Positions 32,136-41,091 of a stretch of DNA of 62,339 bases are shown in pieces (the first letter of the stretch is position 1; each line of letters opens with the position of its first letter). A program made the position numbers and the translations under genes. Under the pieces are notes generated by a model that did not search any database, was not told the DNA's origin, and saw only the letters and a program-made list of their open reading frames with translations. This stretch comes from Clostridia bacterium (GTDB lineage: Bacteria; Bacillota; Clostridia; Oscillospirales; CAG-382), in assembly GCA_017549365.1 (NCBI GenBank), contig JAFYUZ010000101.1:1-62339 (forward strand), written 5' to 3'.

Positions 32136-33861
32136 ATTTTGTGATGAATATCATACCTGCGCAGGGCACTTTTATTTCGTCAAGATTTCCCTTTATCGTT
32201 CCGCACGCAATCTTTTCGCCCATGCAGTTCAACGTTTCATAGCTTGCCCCGTCAGCATTTTTTATAACAACGCTATCGTACGACGAGGCGTTTACGATCA
32301 CCGCACTGTCATAGGGACAAAGGTCGCAAAGCACGTTTGTATAGCAGGAAATCACGGCCTTTTCGTCCTTTTCCGCGATAACAAGGCTGTAATCCGATTC
32401 GGGATTTTGCGCCTTAAGCTTTCCGTCAAGAAGCACATCGCGATGCTCGCGCCAGAACGAAAGATAGAAAGAAAGCATCTTTTTGTGTTCTTCGGAGAGC
32501 TTGTCGATCTTAACCGAAACCTGCGGTACCGCATAGATGGCGTTTGCCAACTGAAGAGCCGCCGATTCAACAGAATCTTCGGGGTGCCACATAAGCATAT
32601 CCGAATGTACCGCCGCTTTTCCCGAGGTATAACGAAGCTTTACTATTTCTGTTCTGTTTACAACCGAATCGTTCGGACAGTCGGCAACGCGGAACATATT
32701 CCCGTATTTTCTTATGGCAGGGCCGACGTAACCTTGTCTGAATTCGATCATTATGTCGGGTTTTATCTGCAAAAGTCTTTCCTTCACTTCTGTCATAAGG
32801 GCGTCAATTCCGTCCTCGAGAGAAATGTAATCGCGTCTTTCGTCGGGCTCGATCGATTTTCCGCGCAAAACGAATGCGTCGATGAAATCAAGTTTAAGTC
32901 CGTCAAGATCCCAATTTGCCACGGCGTCCGCGTAGGTGTTTATAAGAAAATCGCGAACCTTCTTGTATCTCGGGTCAAGACTCCAGAAATCGCGGCAGTT
33001 GCCCGAATGATCGAGAAGCATGTCTTTGTATTCTTCATAGTTTTTGCTTTTTATACCCATGTTCGGGACAGAGTACCAAAGCATCACCTTCATACCTGTT
33101 TCGTGTATACGGGCGACAAATTCCTTCATGTCGGGAATCTTTTTGGCGGAAACCTCCCAGTCGCCGCAAAAAGCAAAACCGCGTCCGACATCGTCTGTTT
33201 CCCAACCGTCGTCAATTATGACCGTGTCCATTCCGAACGGCTTTGAAAGACGGCATTCTTTTATAATGTCCTCAACGTCAAGCATCTGGTGGTAGCTGTA
33301 CCAAAGCGAATTCATCGGAAGCCTTGCGGATTCGGGAACGTTCATGTTTTCGTATCCGCAAACCTTTTCCCACCATTCCGAAACGTCATATATACTGTCG
33401 TAATAGGGGATATCGCGTTCGTCGATTCTTACGGTCACTTTGTATTCGCAAAGAGGCGCAACAGGCACTGTGAAAAATGTTATTTCACAGTCAAAGCATG
33501 CATCCTCTTCGCATACTCCCGTGGAAATACAGGTTGGTGTCACGGCATCCGAAAGAGAAATGTTAAGTCTGTTTCTGCCCGAAAGTGAAACAAGCTGATG
33601 TATCGGCATCACGCAGGCAAGACACGAACCGGTTCTTTGCTTCGACCAGTTTGGCAAAAGCCTGTGGGTGCTTCCAAAGCTCGGCGACCAGGTCGAAAAA
33701 ACGTCGATCACGGGAAATTTCCATTTGATCGAAAAGGAAGTTGGAACCTGCTCTTTTTCGTAATTAAGCTTTATATCAAGAAAGGTGACACCATTACACT
33801 CTCTTGTGTTTTCGATGACGATACTGCAATTTTCGTCTTTGTTGTTTATAGTATAATTCAT
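32134..33861 (-). CDS. GH36-type alpha-galactosidase (melibiase-like)
   Basis: A 575-residue retaining glycosidase of the GH36/GH31 clan D type. The barrel has IIDDGWETDD, the nucleophile motif LKLDFID with Asp 325, and the acid/base region FRVADCPND with Asp 394 or 398. The first 150 residues form the usual beta-sandwich and the last part a small beta domain. At 575 residues it is shorter than classic GH36 enzymes (about 730). No signal peptide is present, so it acts on imported galactosides. It begins one base after the GNAT gene, behind AGGAGAT, and shares its promoter. Confidence 0.88.
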   Translation of the reverse strand: MNYTINNKDENCSIVIENTRECNGVTFLDIKLNYEKEQVPTSFSIKWKFPVIDVFSTWSPSFGSTHRLLPNWSKQRTGSCLACVMPIHQLVSLSGRNRLNISLSDAVTPTCISTGVCEEDACFDCEITFFTVPVAPLCEYKVTVRIDERDIPYYDSIYDVSEWWEKVCGYENMNVPESARLPMNSLWYSYHQMLDVEDIIKECRLSKPFGMDTVIIDDGWETDDVGRGFAFCGDWEVSAKKIPDMKEFVARIHETGMKVMLWYSVPNMGIKSKNYEEYKDMLLDHSGNCRDFWSLDPRYKKVRDFLINTYADAVANWDLDGLKLDFIDAFVLRGKSIEPDERRDYISLEDGIDALMTEVKERLLQIKPDIMIEFRQGYVGPAIRKYGNMFRVADCPNDSVVNRTEIVKLRYTSGKAAVHSDMLMWHPEDSVESAALQLANAIYAVPQVSVKIDKLSEEHKKMLSFYLSFWREHRDVLLDGKLKAQNPESDYSLVIAEKDEKAVISCYTNVLCDLCPYDSAVIVNASSYDSVVIKNADGASYETLNCMGEKIACGTIKGNLDEIKVPCAGMIFITK

Positions 33862-33862
33862 T

Positions 33863-34507
33863 TTATATCTCCTTACCTTTTGGTTTTCTCAGCATTGCGC
33901 GAAGCAAAAGCGGGGATTTCGGTACATTAACTCTTTCACATACCTCAAATCCGTAATGCTCGTATAACGGAACGTTTTCTTCCTCAAAAGTTTCAAGATA
34001 GCAACTGCATCCCGTGCGGTCAAAATAATCAAGCATCGGGCGCAGAAGCGAAGAACACAGACCCTTTCCCTGAAGAGTAGGCCGCGTTACAAGGCAGTAA
34101 AGATACCAGCAGTTGTCTCCCGAATGCTTTTTCTTTATTTTCCCCGCAAAATCCTGGAAAGCAAGGCTTCTTGCGATCATTCCGGGGCTGTATTTGAAAT
34201 TAAGTCCGATACCGCCCGACGCCACGTATCTGAAAAAGCTCGAATCCCGATATCCGGGAGGTGCAAAAAGTCCCAAAACGTCGGGTTTTTGCTTGTCGCC
34301 CACACAAAACATTCGTCCTACTATGGTTGAAAGATCCACTTTCCAAAAATAATCCATCCTGTCGGCGCTGTCTTTTCCGGGCATAAAATACGAAAAAAGG
34401 GGATAGCCGTCGAAAGCCCCTGCAAGGCATTCGCCAAAAAACGGAATGTCTGATTTTTTCATTTCATAGAATTTTGACATTTCGGAGATATGGTCAAATT
34501 TTCCCAT
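33863..34507 (-). CDS. GNAT family N-acetyltransferase
   Basis: A 214-residue acetyltransferase. The acetyl-CoA binding strand-turn is in LVTRPTLQGKGLCSSLLRPM (about residues 140-160), where the RxxGxG-type loop is QGKGLCS, followed by CYLETFEEENVPLYEHYGFEVCERV, the classic C-terminal GNAT segment. It is first in a two-gene operon with the alpha-galactosidase, an unusual partner. It may acetylate a sugar or be a passenger. Confidence 0.9.
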   Translation of the reverse strand: MGKFDHISEMSKFYEMKKSDIPFFGECLAGAFDGYPLFSYFMPGKDSADRMDYFWKVDLSTIVGRMFCVGDKQKPDVLGLFAPPGYRDSSFFRYVASGGIGLNFKYSPGMIARSLAFQDFAGKIKKKHSGDNCWYLYCLVTRPTLQGKGLCSSLLRPMLDYFDRTGCSCYLETFEEENVPLYEHYGFEVCERVNVPKSPLLLRAMLRKPKGKEI

Positions 34508-34539
34508 TGAAGCAAGCCCTTTCTTAAATTATTTATTCT

Positions 34540-34568
34540 ATTTTACATAAAAATCTTTTGCGTGTCAA
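34540..34568 (-). promoter_or_regulatory. Promoter of the GNAT/alpha-galactosidase operon
   Basis: On the minus strand TTGACA (34568-34563) and TAAAAT (34545-34540) have a 17-base spacer, about 30 bases before the GNAT start. Confidence 0.8.
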
Positions 34569-34607
34569 TAGTGTAAAAAAGAGTGCTGCATATTTTTTTG
34601 TTTTGTA

Positions 34608-34636
34608 TTTACAAAACTCTTTTGATGTTGTATAAT
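34608..34636 (+). promoter_or_regulatory. Promoter of the esterase/phosphoesterase pair
   Basis: TTTACA (34608-34613) and TATAAT (34631-34636) have a 17-base spacer, divergent from the GNAT promoter. Confidence 0.75.
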
Positions 34637-34668
34637 ATCAAAAAAAGACTGCATAAGAGGAGACAAAT

Positions 34669-35307
34669 ATGAAAAAGATAATGCACACTGCCGACGGAAC
34701 GGTTTTTTCATATATCGAATATATTCCCGAAAACTACGACGAAACAAAAAAATACCCCCTCGTTGTCCAGCTTCACGGCGCGGGAGAGCGCGGAGACGGA
34801 AAAGATGATCTGCCCATCGTTGCGGTTCATGGCTTTTCCGATCTTTTTGAAATAGAAAAGCGCGATTTCGAGTGCATCACGGTTATGCCCCAATGTCCCA
34901 AGGACACCTTCTGGGCTGCCCGTGTAGAATCTATCGGCAAATTCATCGACGAGATAATTGCCCGTCGTCCTATCGACGAGAAGAAAATATACCTCACAGG
35001 TCTTTCGATGGGAGGTTATGGCACCTGGTACACTGCCATGGCGTATCCATGGAAGTTTGCCGCGATCGCTCCCGTTTGCGGCGGTGGAATGGCATGGAAC
35101 GCGGGAGTGCTTGATATGCCCATACGCGTTTTCCATGGAGCAGAGGATAATTTGGTTGACGTTCGCAATTCCGACGAAATGGTGGATAAGCTCAAGTTCC
35201 TTGGTAAAAATGTGCAGTACACCCGCCTTGACGGCGTTATGCACAACGTATGGGATCACACATACGACGCCGAGCTTATGGAATGGTTCCTTTCAAAAAG
35301 CCTTTGA
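34669..35307 (+). CDS. Alpha/beta hydrolase, small esterase
   Basis: A 212-residue cytoplasmic esterase of the dienelactone hydrolase/phospholipase type. The oxyanion segment is VVQLHGAGERG (32-42), the nucleophile elbow GLSMGGYG with Ser 113, an Asp in GAEDNLVDV (160 or 164), and a His in GVMHNVWDH (192 or 197). This size and pattern resembles feruloyl or acetyl esterases that strip side groups from plant glycans. It starts behind GAGGAG and is 15 bases before a phosphoesterase gene. Confidence 0.88.
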   Translation: MKKIMHTADGTVFSYIEYIPENYDETKKYPLVVQLHGAGERGDGKDDLPIVAVHGFSDLFEIEKRDFECITVMPQCPKDTFWAARVESIGKFIDEIIARRPIDEKKIYLTGLSMGGYGTWYTAMAYPWKFAAIAPVCGGGMAWNAGVLDMPIRVFHGAEDNLVDVRNSDEMVDKLKFLGKNVQYTRLDGVMHNVWDHTYDAELMEWFLSKSL

Positions 35308-35322
35308 TTTTGGGAGAACGAT

Positions 35323-36165
35323 ATGAAAAAAGAATTGAAAGTTCTGAAAACAGAATTGAACGTCGGCGCCGAAAAGCCTTTTCGCATACTTCATATGACC
35401 GACACCCACATAACCATCGACGACCCGGGTGTTGACAGCGGAAGACAGGGATGCTTCGATTGCGATTTCGAAAACAGCGCGCAGGATTATTGTCTGCAGG
35501 CGATAGATTACGCAAAACGCAATAATATCACAATCCTCAACACCGGCGATCTTCTCGATTATCTTTCGGAAGGCAATTTCGATTTTGTAAAAAAGCATTT
35601 TGCAAACGTCGATTATATGTACGCCGCAGGCAATCACGATTTTTGTCACAAGGTGGGAGAGGCGATCGAGGATTATCCTTACAAGTGGGAAATGATAAAG
35701 CGCTCTGCCCCTTGCTTCAATTGCAACCTTTATTTTGATTCAAGGATCATAAACGGCGTGAATTTTGTTACGCTTGACGACTCGTACTATCTGATCTCCG
35801 ACGGTCAGATCGAACTTTTAAAAGCCGAAGCCGCCCGTGGCTATCCAATAGTTTTGTGTATGCACGTTCCGATTTACGAAAAAGAGCTTGCGCAGATCGA
35901 AATAGAGCACAACAAAACCTGCGCTTACCTTACGGGTGCGCCGACAGAGCTTCTTGCCACATATCCCGAACACAGAAGACTTCAGCAGACTCCCGACAAA
36001 GCCACTTTGCGTGCGCTCGATTATATCTACGCCGAGCCTGCAATAAAAGCGGTCATTGCAGGTCATCTTCACAGAAATCACGAATGTCTGCTTGAAAACG
36101 GCATCCCCCAGATCGTAACCCACGGAAGCTACTCGGGCTTTGTCCGTGAGATCACCTTTAAATAA
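35323..36165 (+). CDS. Calcineurin-like metallophosphoesterase
   Basis: A 280-residue dimetal phosphoesterase with all five family motifs: DTHI preceded by HMTDTH (about 22-28), NTGDLLDY, AGNHDF, the MHVPIYE His, and GHLHRNHE. No signal peptide is seen. Targets in this family range from nucleotides to sugar phosphates. It is the second gene of a two-gene operon with the esterase; a perfect-palindrome terminator follows. Confidence 0.9.
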   Translation: MKKELKVLKTELNVGAEKPFRILHMTDTHITIDDPGVDSGRQGCFDCDFENSAQDYCLQAIDYAKRNNITILNTGDLLDYLSEGNFDFVKKHFANVDYMYAAGNHDFCHKVGEAIEDYPYKWEMIKRSAPCFNCNLYFDSRIINGVNFVTLDDSYYLISDGQIELLKAEAARGYPIVLCMHVPIYEKELAQIEIEHNKTCAYLTGAPTELLATYPEHRRLQQTPDKATLRALDYIYAEPAIKAVIAGHLHRNHECLLENGIPQIVTHGSYSGFVREITFK

Positions 36166-36202
36166 AAAATCAAAGACTCCCGACGTCGGGAGTCTTTTTT
36201 TA
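36166..36202. terminator. Bidirectional terminator
   Basis: AAAGACTCCCGAC and its exact complement form a perfect 26-base palindrome (36172-36197) with a T run to 36202 on the plus strand. It also stands at the end of the minus-strand AraC gene. Confidence 0.9.
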
Positions 36203-36204
36203 TG

Positions 36205-36975
36205 TTATCCTCGCGAAAATTCTGTGGGCGATACTCCCGTCACCTTTTTAAAAGCTTTGCTGAAATGATATATGTTTCGGTATCCCACGCATTCTGCCAC
36301 CTCGCCCACAGAGCCGTAGTCGTTTTTCAAAAGCTCGCGGGCTTTCCCGATGCGTACCGATTCGATATATTTTGCCACGGGCATTTTGTATATCTCGCAA
36401 AAAAGCTTTCTGAAATAAGGAATGCTGATTCCCGAAATGCGGGCGAGATATTCGGTGTCAATATCGGGATCGTCAAGATGCTCTTCAAGGTATTTGATCG
36501 ATGGCTTTATGATCTCGTATTTTGAACTGCTGACATATCCGCCGTCGCGGTTTACGTTTGAAAGTATATCAAAGATGTACGACATACATTTGTTGCGGAA
36601 GCCTTGCTTTTTGTAGGTCCAGAAGCGTTCCGCTTTTTCGGCGCAGGCAAGAATGTCGGCGGCGTTTCTGATGGGAAAAGAGGTTATTTCGTCAAAGGGA
36701 ATATGCTCCCCGAAATCGAGCTCAAAAAGTATACAGTCGCCGCTTTCCATCACGGTGTAGCTGTAACTTGCCCCCTTCGGTAAAAAAACAATATGCGAAG
36801 GATCTGACAACACACCGGGCTTTCCGTCCTGACGGTAGATGGTTTTGCCCGCGGTTTTGTATGCAAAAGCACTGCTTTCGCGGCATTTGTTCGACGACAC
36901 AGAGCTTTCTTTTATCCTCGTTTTTACCACAGATAAAATATCAAATATTCTGATATCGGAAATTTTGTCGTTCAC
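36205..36975 (-). CDS. AraC family transcriptional regulator
   Basis: A 256-residue one-component regulator. The N-terminal part is an AraC cupin (about 25-90, including PSHIVFLPKGASYSY and DCILFELDFG). The C-terminal part has the double HTH: YLARISGISIPYFRKLFCEIY and ECVGYRNIYHFSKAFKKVTGVSP. The start is a GTG at 36975 behind CGGAGG. It is divergent from the dehydroquinase-like/dehydrogenase operon and most likely controls it. Confidence 0.92.
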   Translation of the reverse strand: MNDKISDIRIFDILSVVKTRIKESSVSSNKCRESSAFAYKTAGKTIYRQDGKPGVLSDPSHIVFLPKGASYSYTVMESGDCILFELDFGEHIPFDEITSFPIRNAADILACAEKAERFWTYKKQGFRNKCMSYIFDILSNVNRDGGYVSSSKYEIIKPSIKYLEEHLDDPDIDTEYLARISGISIPYFRKLFCEIYKMPVAKYIESVRIGKARELLKNDYGSVGEVAECVGYRNIYHFSKAFKKVTGVSPTEFSRG

Positions 36976-36998
36976 AATATCCCACCTCCGTTTTTTAT

Positions 36999-37027
36999 AT
37001 TATATATTCGTGTTTGCGATTTATCAA
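36999..37027 (-). promoter_or_regulatory. Promoter of the AraC gene
   Basis: On the minus strand TTGATA (37027-37022) and TATAAT (37004-36999) are 17 bases apart. Confidence 0.7.
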
Positions 37028-37079
37028 TGGCTAATCGCAAAAATAATATCGGAATTTACAAATAATATCAAAATAAACA

Positions 37080-37107
37080 TTTACAATAGTGCAAAAGACG
37101 TTATAAT
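37080..37107 (+). promoter_or_regulatory. Promoter of the dehydroquinase-like operon
   Basis: TTTACA (37080-37085) and TATAAT (37102-37107) have a 16-base spacer. The region between the two divergent promoters is about 50 bases and is the likely AraC target. Confidence 0.65.
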
Positions 37108-37143
37108 TGAAGTGTGTAAAATACAAAACAAAGGAGTATTGAC

Positions 37144-37980
37144 ATGAGACCTTCTTTTGCATACGGACCGTCCCCTATGATAGTGGGAGTAATAAAACAG
37201 CGCACGGTAAGAGACGCCATCGCCGAGATCAAAAACGGCGAAACGCGCGGAGCACGCGGGTTCGATCTTCACCTTGCCACCCTCGATGAAGAATTTCGCA
37301 ACGTCGAATCGATAAAGCAGATAGTTGATGCCACCGACAAACCGATTCTTGCCCTTCATTACAACAACGGATATTTCGGCGACCTTGGTATGAACGAGGA
37401 AGAAAGAACCGCCCTTCTTATGGCGGCGGTCGATGCGGGAGTTTCCGCCGTCGATCTTCAATGCTATACCTTTGATACAGAGGCAAAGGCGGGTTTTGTG
37501 GATTTTGACCATATTCCCGAAGGACTCGAATTTCTCTCGCAAAAAAAGCCGAGAGAAGTGGCTCTTAAACCCGAAATAATCGAAAAACAAAGAAATTTCA
37601 TCGACGAGGTACACGCAAAAGGGGCAGAAGTGCTTATTTCAATGCACTTCGGGGTGCATCTTTCTTTCGAAGAGCTTAAAGCTCTTGCAACCTTTGCCCA
37701 CGACGTCAAGGGCGCCGACATCGTCAAAATGGTAACACCCTGCGAAAACGAAGAGCAGCTTGCCGAATGTATTTCGTCCACCATTCTCATGAAAAGAGAT
37801 CTGCCTTTCCCGTTCAGCTATCACGCCAACGGAAAAATGGGTAGAAAATCCAGAAAGATATGCCCGATGCTCGGCTCGCACATTATGTTTTGCAACGTTG
37901 ATTACGGCTATTGTTCCGATCCCGAGCAGCTGCATCTTGAATCAATGACAGAAGCCTATCGCCGTATGGGAGAACTGTGA
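37144..37980 (+). CDS. Type I 3-dehydroquinate dehydratase-like TIM-barrel protein
   Basis: A 278-residue barrel matching type I dehydroquinase. The Schiff-base Lys is Lys 195 in GADIVKMV, and the catalytic His is His 168 in ISMHF. The 27-residue spacing equals that of His143-Lys170 in the Salmonella enzyme. The early acidic residue is Asp 41 in FDLHL. True AroD works in the shikimate pathway, but this gene sits in a sugar operon with three dehydrogenases and a glycosidase. A catabolic dehydratase acting on a keto-sugar or cyclitol is therefore more likely. It is first in the operon, with AGGAG upstream. Confidence 0.8.
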   Translation: MRPSFAYGPSPMIVGVIKQRTVRDAIAEIKNGETRGARGFDLHLATLDEEFRNVESIKQIVDATDKPILALHYNNGYFGDLGMNEEERTALLMAAVDAGVSAVDLQCYTFDTEAKAGFVDFDHIPEGLEFLSQKKPREVALKPEIIEKQRNFIDEVHAKGAEVLISMHFGVHLSFEELKALATFAHDVKGADIVKMVTPCENEEQLAECISSTILMKRDLPFPFSYHANGKMGRKSRKICPMLGSHIMFCNVDYGYCSDPEQLHLESMTEAYRRMGEL

Positions 37981-37988
37981 GGTACAAA

Positions 37989-38990
37989 ATGAAAAGAAAA
38001 ATAATAGAGTTTACAAAACCTGGTTTTGCAGAGCTTCGCGAGGAAGAACTGCGCGAGGTTACGGATGATCTCGTTCTCGTAAAAACAGAATTTTCAGCCA
38101 TCAGCGGTGGTACGGAAAAAGCAAATCTTCTGGGACTTCCCAATACCGTTTCGGGATTTCCGCGCCGTCTTGGCTACAGCAGCTGCGGCAGAGTGGTAAA
38201 GGTCGGAGAAAAAGTAACCCGCTTCAAGGAAGGGGACAGGGTACTCGTTTATCACGGACACCACACAAACTACAATTTGCATCACGAGCGCGAGATTTTT
38301 CTCGTTCCGTATGACGATATTTCATCTCTCGACTGTTCTTTTGTTCTTATCGCCGCCATGGGACTTGGCGGACTGCGCAAAACGCGCATCGAGCTTGGCG
38401 AGAGCGGCATGGTCTTTGGCATGGGCATCCTTGGAATATTTGCCCTTAATTTCATGAAGCTTTCGGGGGCGCTTCCCGTCATTGCCGCCGACCTTTCGGA
38501 AAAAAGACGTGCACTTGCCCTTGAAAACGGTGCTGATTATGCACTTAACCCCATGGATGAAGATTTTGCAGATCAGGTAAAAAAGATAACCGACGGCAAA
38601 GGCGTAAACGCCATTGTTGAGGTTACGGGAAGCTCAAAAGCCATGAGTGATGCCCTTTGCTGTGCATCAAAGCAAGCTCGCATTGCGCTTCTCGGATGTA
38701 CCCGCGTTTCGGATTGCTCGGTAGATTATTATTCCCAGGTGCATTGCCCCGGCATTCAGCTTATCGGTGCGCACAATTTCGTACGTCCGCAGGTCGATTC
38801 GTATCCCTACCACTGGACAAATCTTGACGATTGCAACGCCATCATGAAAATGATGAGCACCGGCAGGATCGATTGCAAAAAGATCATCACCGAAGTCGCA
38901 AGTCCTGCCGATGCCACAAAAATCTATGACAGACTTATAAACGATCCGGATTTTCCCACAGGCATCGCCTTTGACTGGAGAAATGTCTGA
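37989..38990 (+). CDS. Medium-chain dehydrogenase/reductase, zinc-ligand-poor type
   Basis: A 333-residue MDR-family oxidoreductase. The N-terminal GroES-like part holds AISGGTEKANLLG and LGYSSCGRVVKVGEKVTRFKEGDRV. The Rossmann part has GMVFGMGILGIFALNF and VEVTGSSKAMSDAL. The usual GHE zinc motif is absent; this resembles the subgroup often found with Gfo/Idh proteins in sugar and cyclitol clusters. I chose the ATG at 37989, with GTGAGG upstream; a GTG at 37977 is also in frame. It overlaps the next gene by one base. Confidence 0.88.
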   Translation: MKRKIIEFTKPGFAELREEELREVTDDLVLVKTEFSAISGGTEKANLLGLPNTVSGFPRRLGYSSCGRVVKVGEKVTRFKEGDRVLVYHGHHTNYNLHHEREIFLVPYDDISSLDCSFVLIAAMGLGGLRKTRIELGESGMVFGMGILGIFALNFMKLSGALPVIAADLSEKRRALALENGADYALNPMDEDFADQVKKITDGKGVNAIVEVTGSSKAMSDALCCASKQARIALLGCTRVSDCSVDYYSQVHCPGIQLIGAHNFVRPQVDSYPYHWTNLDDCNAIMKMMSTGRIDCKKIITEVASPADATKIYDRLINDPDFPTGIAFDWRNV

Positions 38991-40012
38991 TGAAAAAGCT
39001 CCGTATCGCCCAAATCGGCATCGGGCACAACCACGGCGCAGCAAAAATGCTTGCCTGCAGAAAGTTTCCCGAGATCTATGACGTTGTCGGATTTGCCGAA
39101 AGCGACGAAGCATGGGTGAAAAGACGCGGAAGCGACTATGCGTACAAGGGACTTATACGATATTCCGAACAAGAAATACTGTCAATGTCGGATCTCGATG
39201 CCATACTTGTGGAAACCGATGTATGGAATCTTGATAAAACTGCAAAAAAATGCCTTGAGCGCGGTTTTCATGTTCACATGGACAAGCCTGCAGGTGAAGA
39301 TCTCGGCGAATACGCCAATCTTCTTTCTGTTGCAAAAGAAAAAGGACTTGTGGTTCAGCTCGGATATATGTACCGTCAGAATCCTGCGGTGAAAAAAGCG
39401 CTGGAAATAATAAACAACGGTGCCTTGGGTGACATCATATCGATCGACGCTGTAATGAACACAGACCACCCTGCGGAATACCGCAAGTGGCTGGAAAATT
39501 TTAAGGGCGGCACTATGTATATCTTCGGATGCCATCTTATTGACGTGATCTTTTCTGTCATGGGAAAACCAAAAAAGGTTACGCCGTATCTTAAAAAGAC
39601 GGGCTTTGACGGTAACAGTTCTTTCGACAACGATCTTGCGGTGCTCGAATATCCTTTCGGTTTTTCTACTGTCAAAACAAGCTCTGTAGAGGTTAACGGC
39701 TACGGCAGAAGACAGATCGTAATAAACGGTACCAAAGGAACCATCGAGATAAAACCCATCGAAAGACCTACAAGAATGTATCTTTCTCTGCGTGAAAAAT
39801 GCCAAAGCGCTTATCTTGATTGTCGCGAGGAGATAATAGTACGCGATCTTTGCGGAGAAGAACGCTATGACGAAATGATGCTTGATTTTGCTGCTTTTGT
39901 CCGCGGCGAAAAGGAAAATCCGTACACCTATGAATACGAACTGGAACTGCAAAAGATTATACTTTCTGCGTGCAATATAACTTATGATCCGAACGAGGAG
40001 ATAAAAATATGA
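38990..40012 (+). CDS. Gfo/Idh/MocA family oxidoreductase
   Basis: A 340-residue NAD(P)-dependent dehydrogenase. The N-terminal loop is IAQIGIGHNHGAAKM, and the catalytic Lys motif appears as MDKPAGE in place of the usual EKP. The C-terminal sheet domain includes GGTMYIFGCHLIDVIFSVMG. It begins at a TGATG overlap with the MDR gene and shares an ATGA with the next gene, so all three oxidoreductases are made together. A role in oxidising or reducing the C3 position of a glycoside is possible. Confidence 0.92.
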   Translation: MKKLRIAQIGIGHNHGAAKMLACRKFPEIYDVVGFAESDEAWVKRRGSDYAYKGLIRYSEQEILSMSDLDAILVETDVWNLDKTAKKCLERGFHVHMDKPAGEDLGEYANLLSVAKEKGLVVQLGYMYRQNPAVKKALEIINNGALGDIISIDAVMNTDHPAEYRKWLENFKGGTMYIFGCHLIDVIFSVMGKPKKVTPYLKKTGFDGNSSFDNDLAVLEYPFGFSTVKTSSVEVNGYGRRQIVINGTKGTIEIKPIERPTRMYLSLREKCQSAYLDCREEIIVRDLCGEERYDEMMLDFAAFVRGEKENPYTYEYELELQKIILSACNITYDPNEEIKI

Positions 40013-40992
40013 AAGCAATGCTTGTTAAAGAAAACGAAGTGATGGAATGGACCGAAGTTTCAGACCCCACCATTTCTGACGACGAGGCTCTTGTCGAGAT
40101 CCACGCCGTCGGCGTAAACCGTGCAGACATTCTTCAACGACAGGGAAAATATCCCTCGCCCGCAGGATGCCCTCCTTGGATGGGACTTGAAATTTCGGGT
40201 GTGATAAAAGAACTTGGAAAGGTTGCGTGCGAAAAAACCGACCTCAAGGTGGGAGACAGAGTTTGCGCTCTGCTTGGCGGCGGAGGCTATGCCGAATACG
40301 TCGCCGTAAAGTACGATATGCTGATAAAGCTCCCCGATAATCTTTCGTTCGAGCACGCCGCCGCCATCCCCGAAGCTTTTGCCACGTCCTACCTCAATTT
40401 GTTCACAGAGGCACATCTTGAAGCAGGGGACGCGGTGTATATTTCGGCAGGTGCCAGCGGTCTTGCCACCGCCATGATACCCCTTGCAAAAGCTTTTGGC
40501 GCAACTGTTATAACCTCGATCATCGACGAGACCAAAAGAGAACACGTGCTCACTCTCGGCGCCGATATCATTGTCAATACGCAAAAAGAGTCGTTGCCCG
40601 AAAAGTTCAAAGAGCTTGAAGAAAAAGGCACGCCCGTAAAGATTGCGGTCGATTGCCTTTCGGGCAAAACCCTTGGCGAATGTATGCCGTATATGGCGCG
40701 CGGCGGATATTGGGTCGTGATCTCCACCCTTGATGGGGTTGAAACAAATATCCTCTTGCGTCCGCTTCTGACAAAGGGCTTGCATCTTGTCGGAAGCATG
40801 CTTCGCAACCGCACCCCGGAAATGAAAGCACAGATTCTCTCCGAACTTTCGCAAAAGGTATTTCCAAAGATCGCCCGCAGCGAAATGGTGCCTTTTGTGT
40901 GCCGCACTTTGCCCATAGAACAGGCTCTTTCGGCACATAAGCTTCTTGAGGACGGCAAAAGCGTCGGCAAGGTGGTTCTTACGGTAAAATAA
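40009..40992 (+). CDS. Quinone-oxidoreductase-like MDR protein
   Basis: A 327-residue NADPH:quinone oxidoreductase-type MDR protein. Family marks are VNRADILQRQGKYPSPAG, GLEISGVIKELG, IPEAFATSYLNLF and the dinucleotide loop SAGASGLATAMIPLAKAFGA. There are no zinc ligands, as normal for this group. The C-terminal TLPIEQALSAHKLLEDGKSVGKVVL is typical. It is the fourth gene in the operon and starts on an ATGA overlap. Substrate unknown. Confidence 0.92.
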   Translation: MKAMLVKENEVMEWTEVSDPTISDDEALVEIHAVGVNRADILQRQGKYPSPAGCPPWMGLEISGVIKELGKVACEKTDLKVGDRVCALLGGGGYAEYVAVKYDMLIKLPDNLSFEHAAAIPEAFATSYLNLFTEAHLEAGDAVYISAGASGLATAMIPLAKAFGATVITSIIDETKREHVLTLGADIIVNTQKESLPEKFKELEEKGTPVKIAVDCLSGKTLGECMPYMARGGYWVVISTLDGVETNILLRPLLTKGLHLVGSMLRNRTPEMKAQILSELSQKVFPKIARSEMVPFVCRTLPIEQALSAHKLLEDGKSVGKVVLTVK

Positions 40993-41014
40993 TTACTTTT
41001 TGGCAAGTAATTTG

Positions 41015-41043
41015 TTGACAAAAAATGCAATATGTTATATAAT
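41015..41043 (+). promoter_or_regulatory. Consensus promoter of the GH106-like gene
   Basis: TTGACA (41015-41020) and TATAAT (41038-41043), with a 17-base spacer. The -10 lies in the middle of a long inverted repeat (41021-41070). Confidence 0.85.
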
Positions 41044-41070
41044 TTTTGTTGTATAGCATATTGCATTTTT
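41021..41070. promoter_or_regulatory. 14-bp inverted repeat bracketing the promoter -10
   Basis: AAAAATGCAATATG (41021-41034) and its exact complement (41057-41070) are separated by 22 bases holding the -10 and predicted start site. It reads as an operator for a dimeric regulator. A leader hairpin is less likely because the left arm is upstream of transcription start. Confidence 0.65.
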
Positions 41071-41091
41071 GCTGTTTCGGAGGAAAAATAT

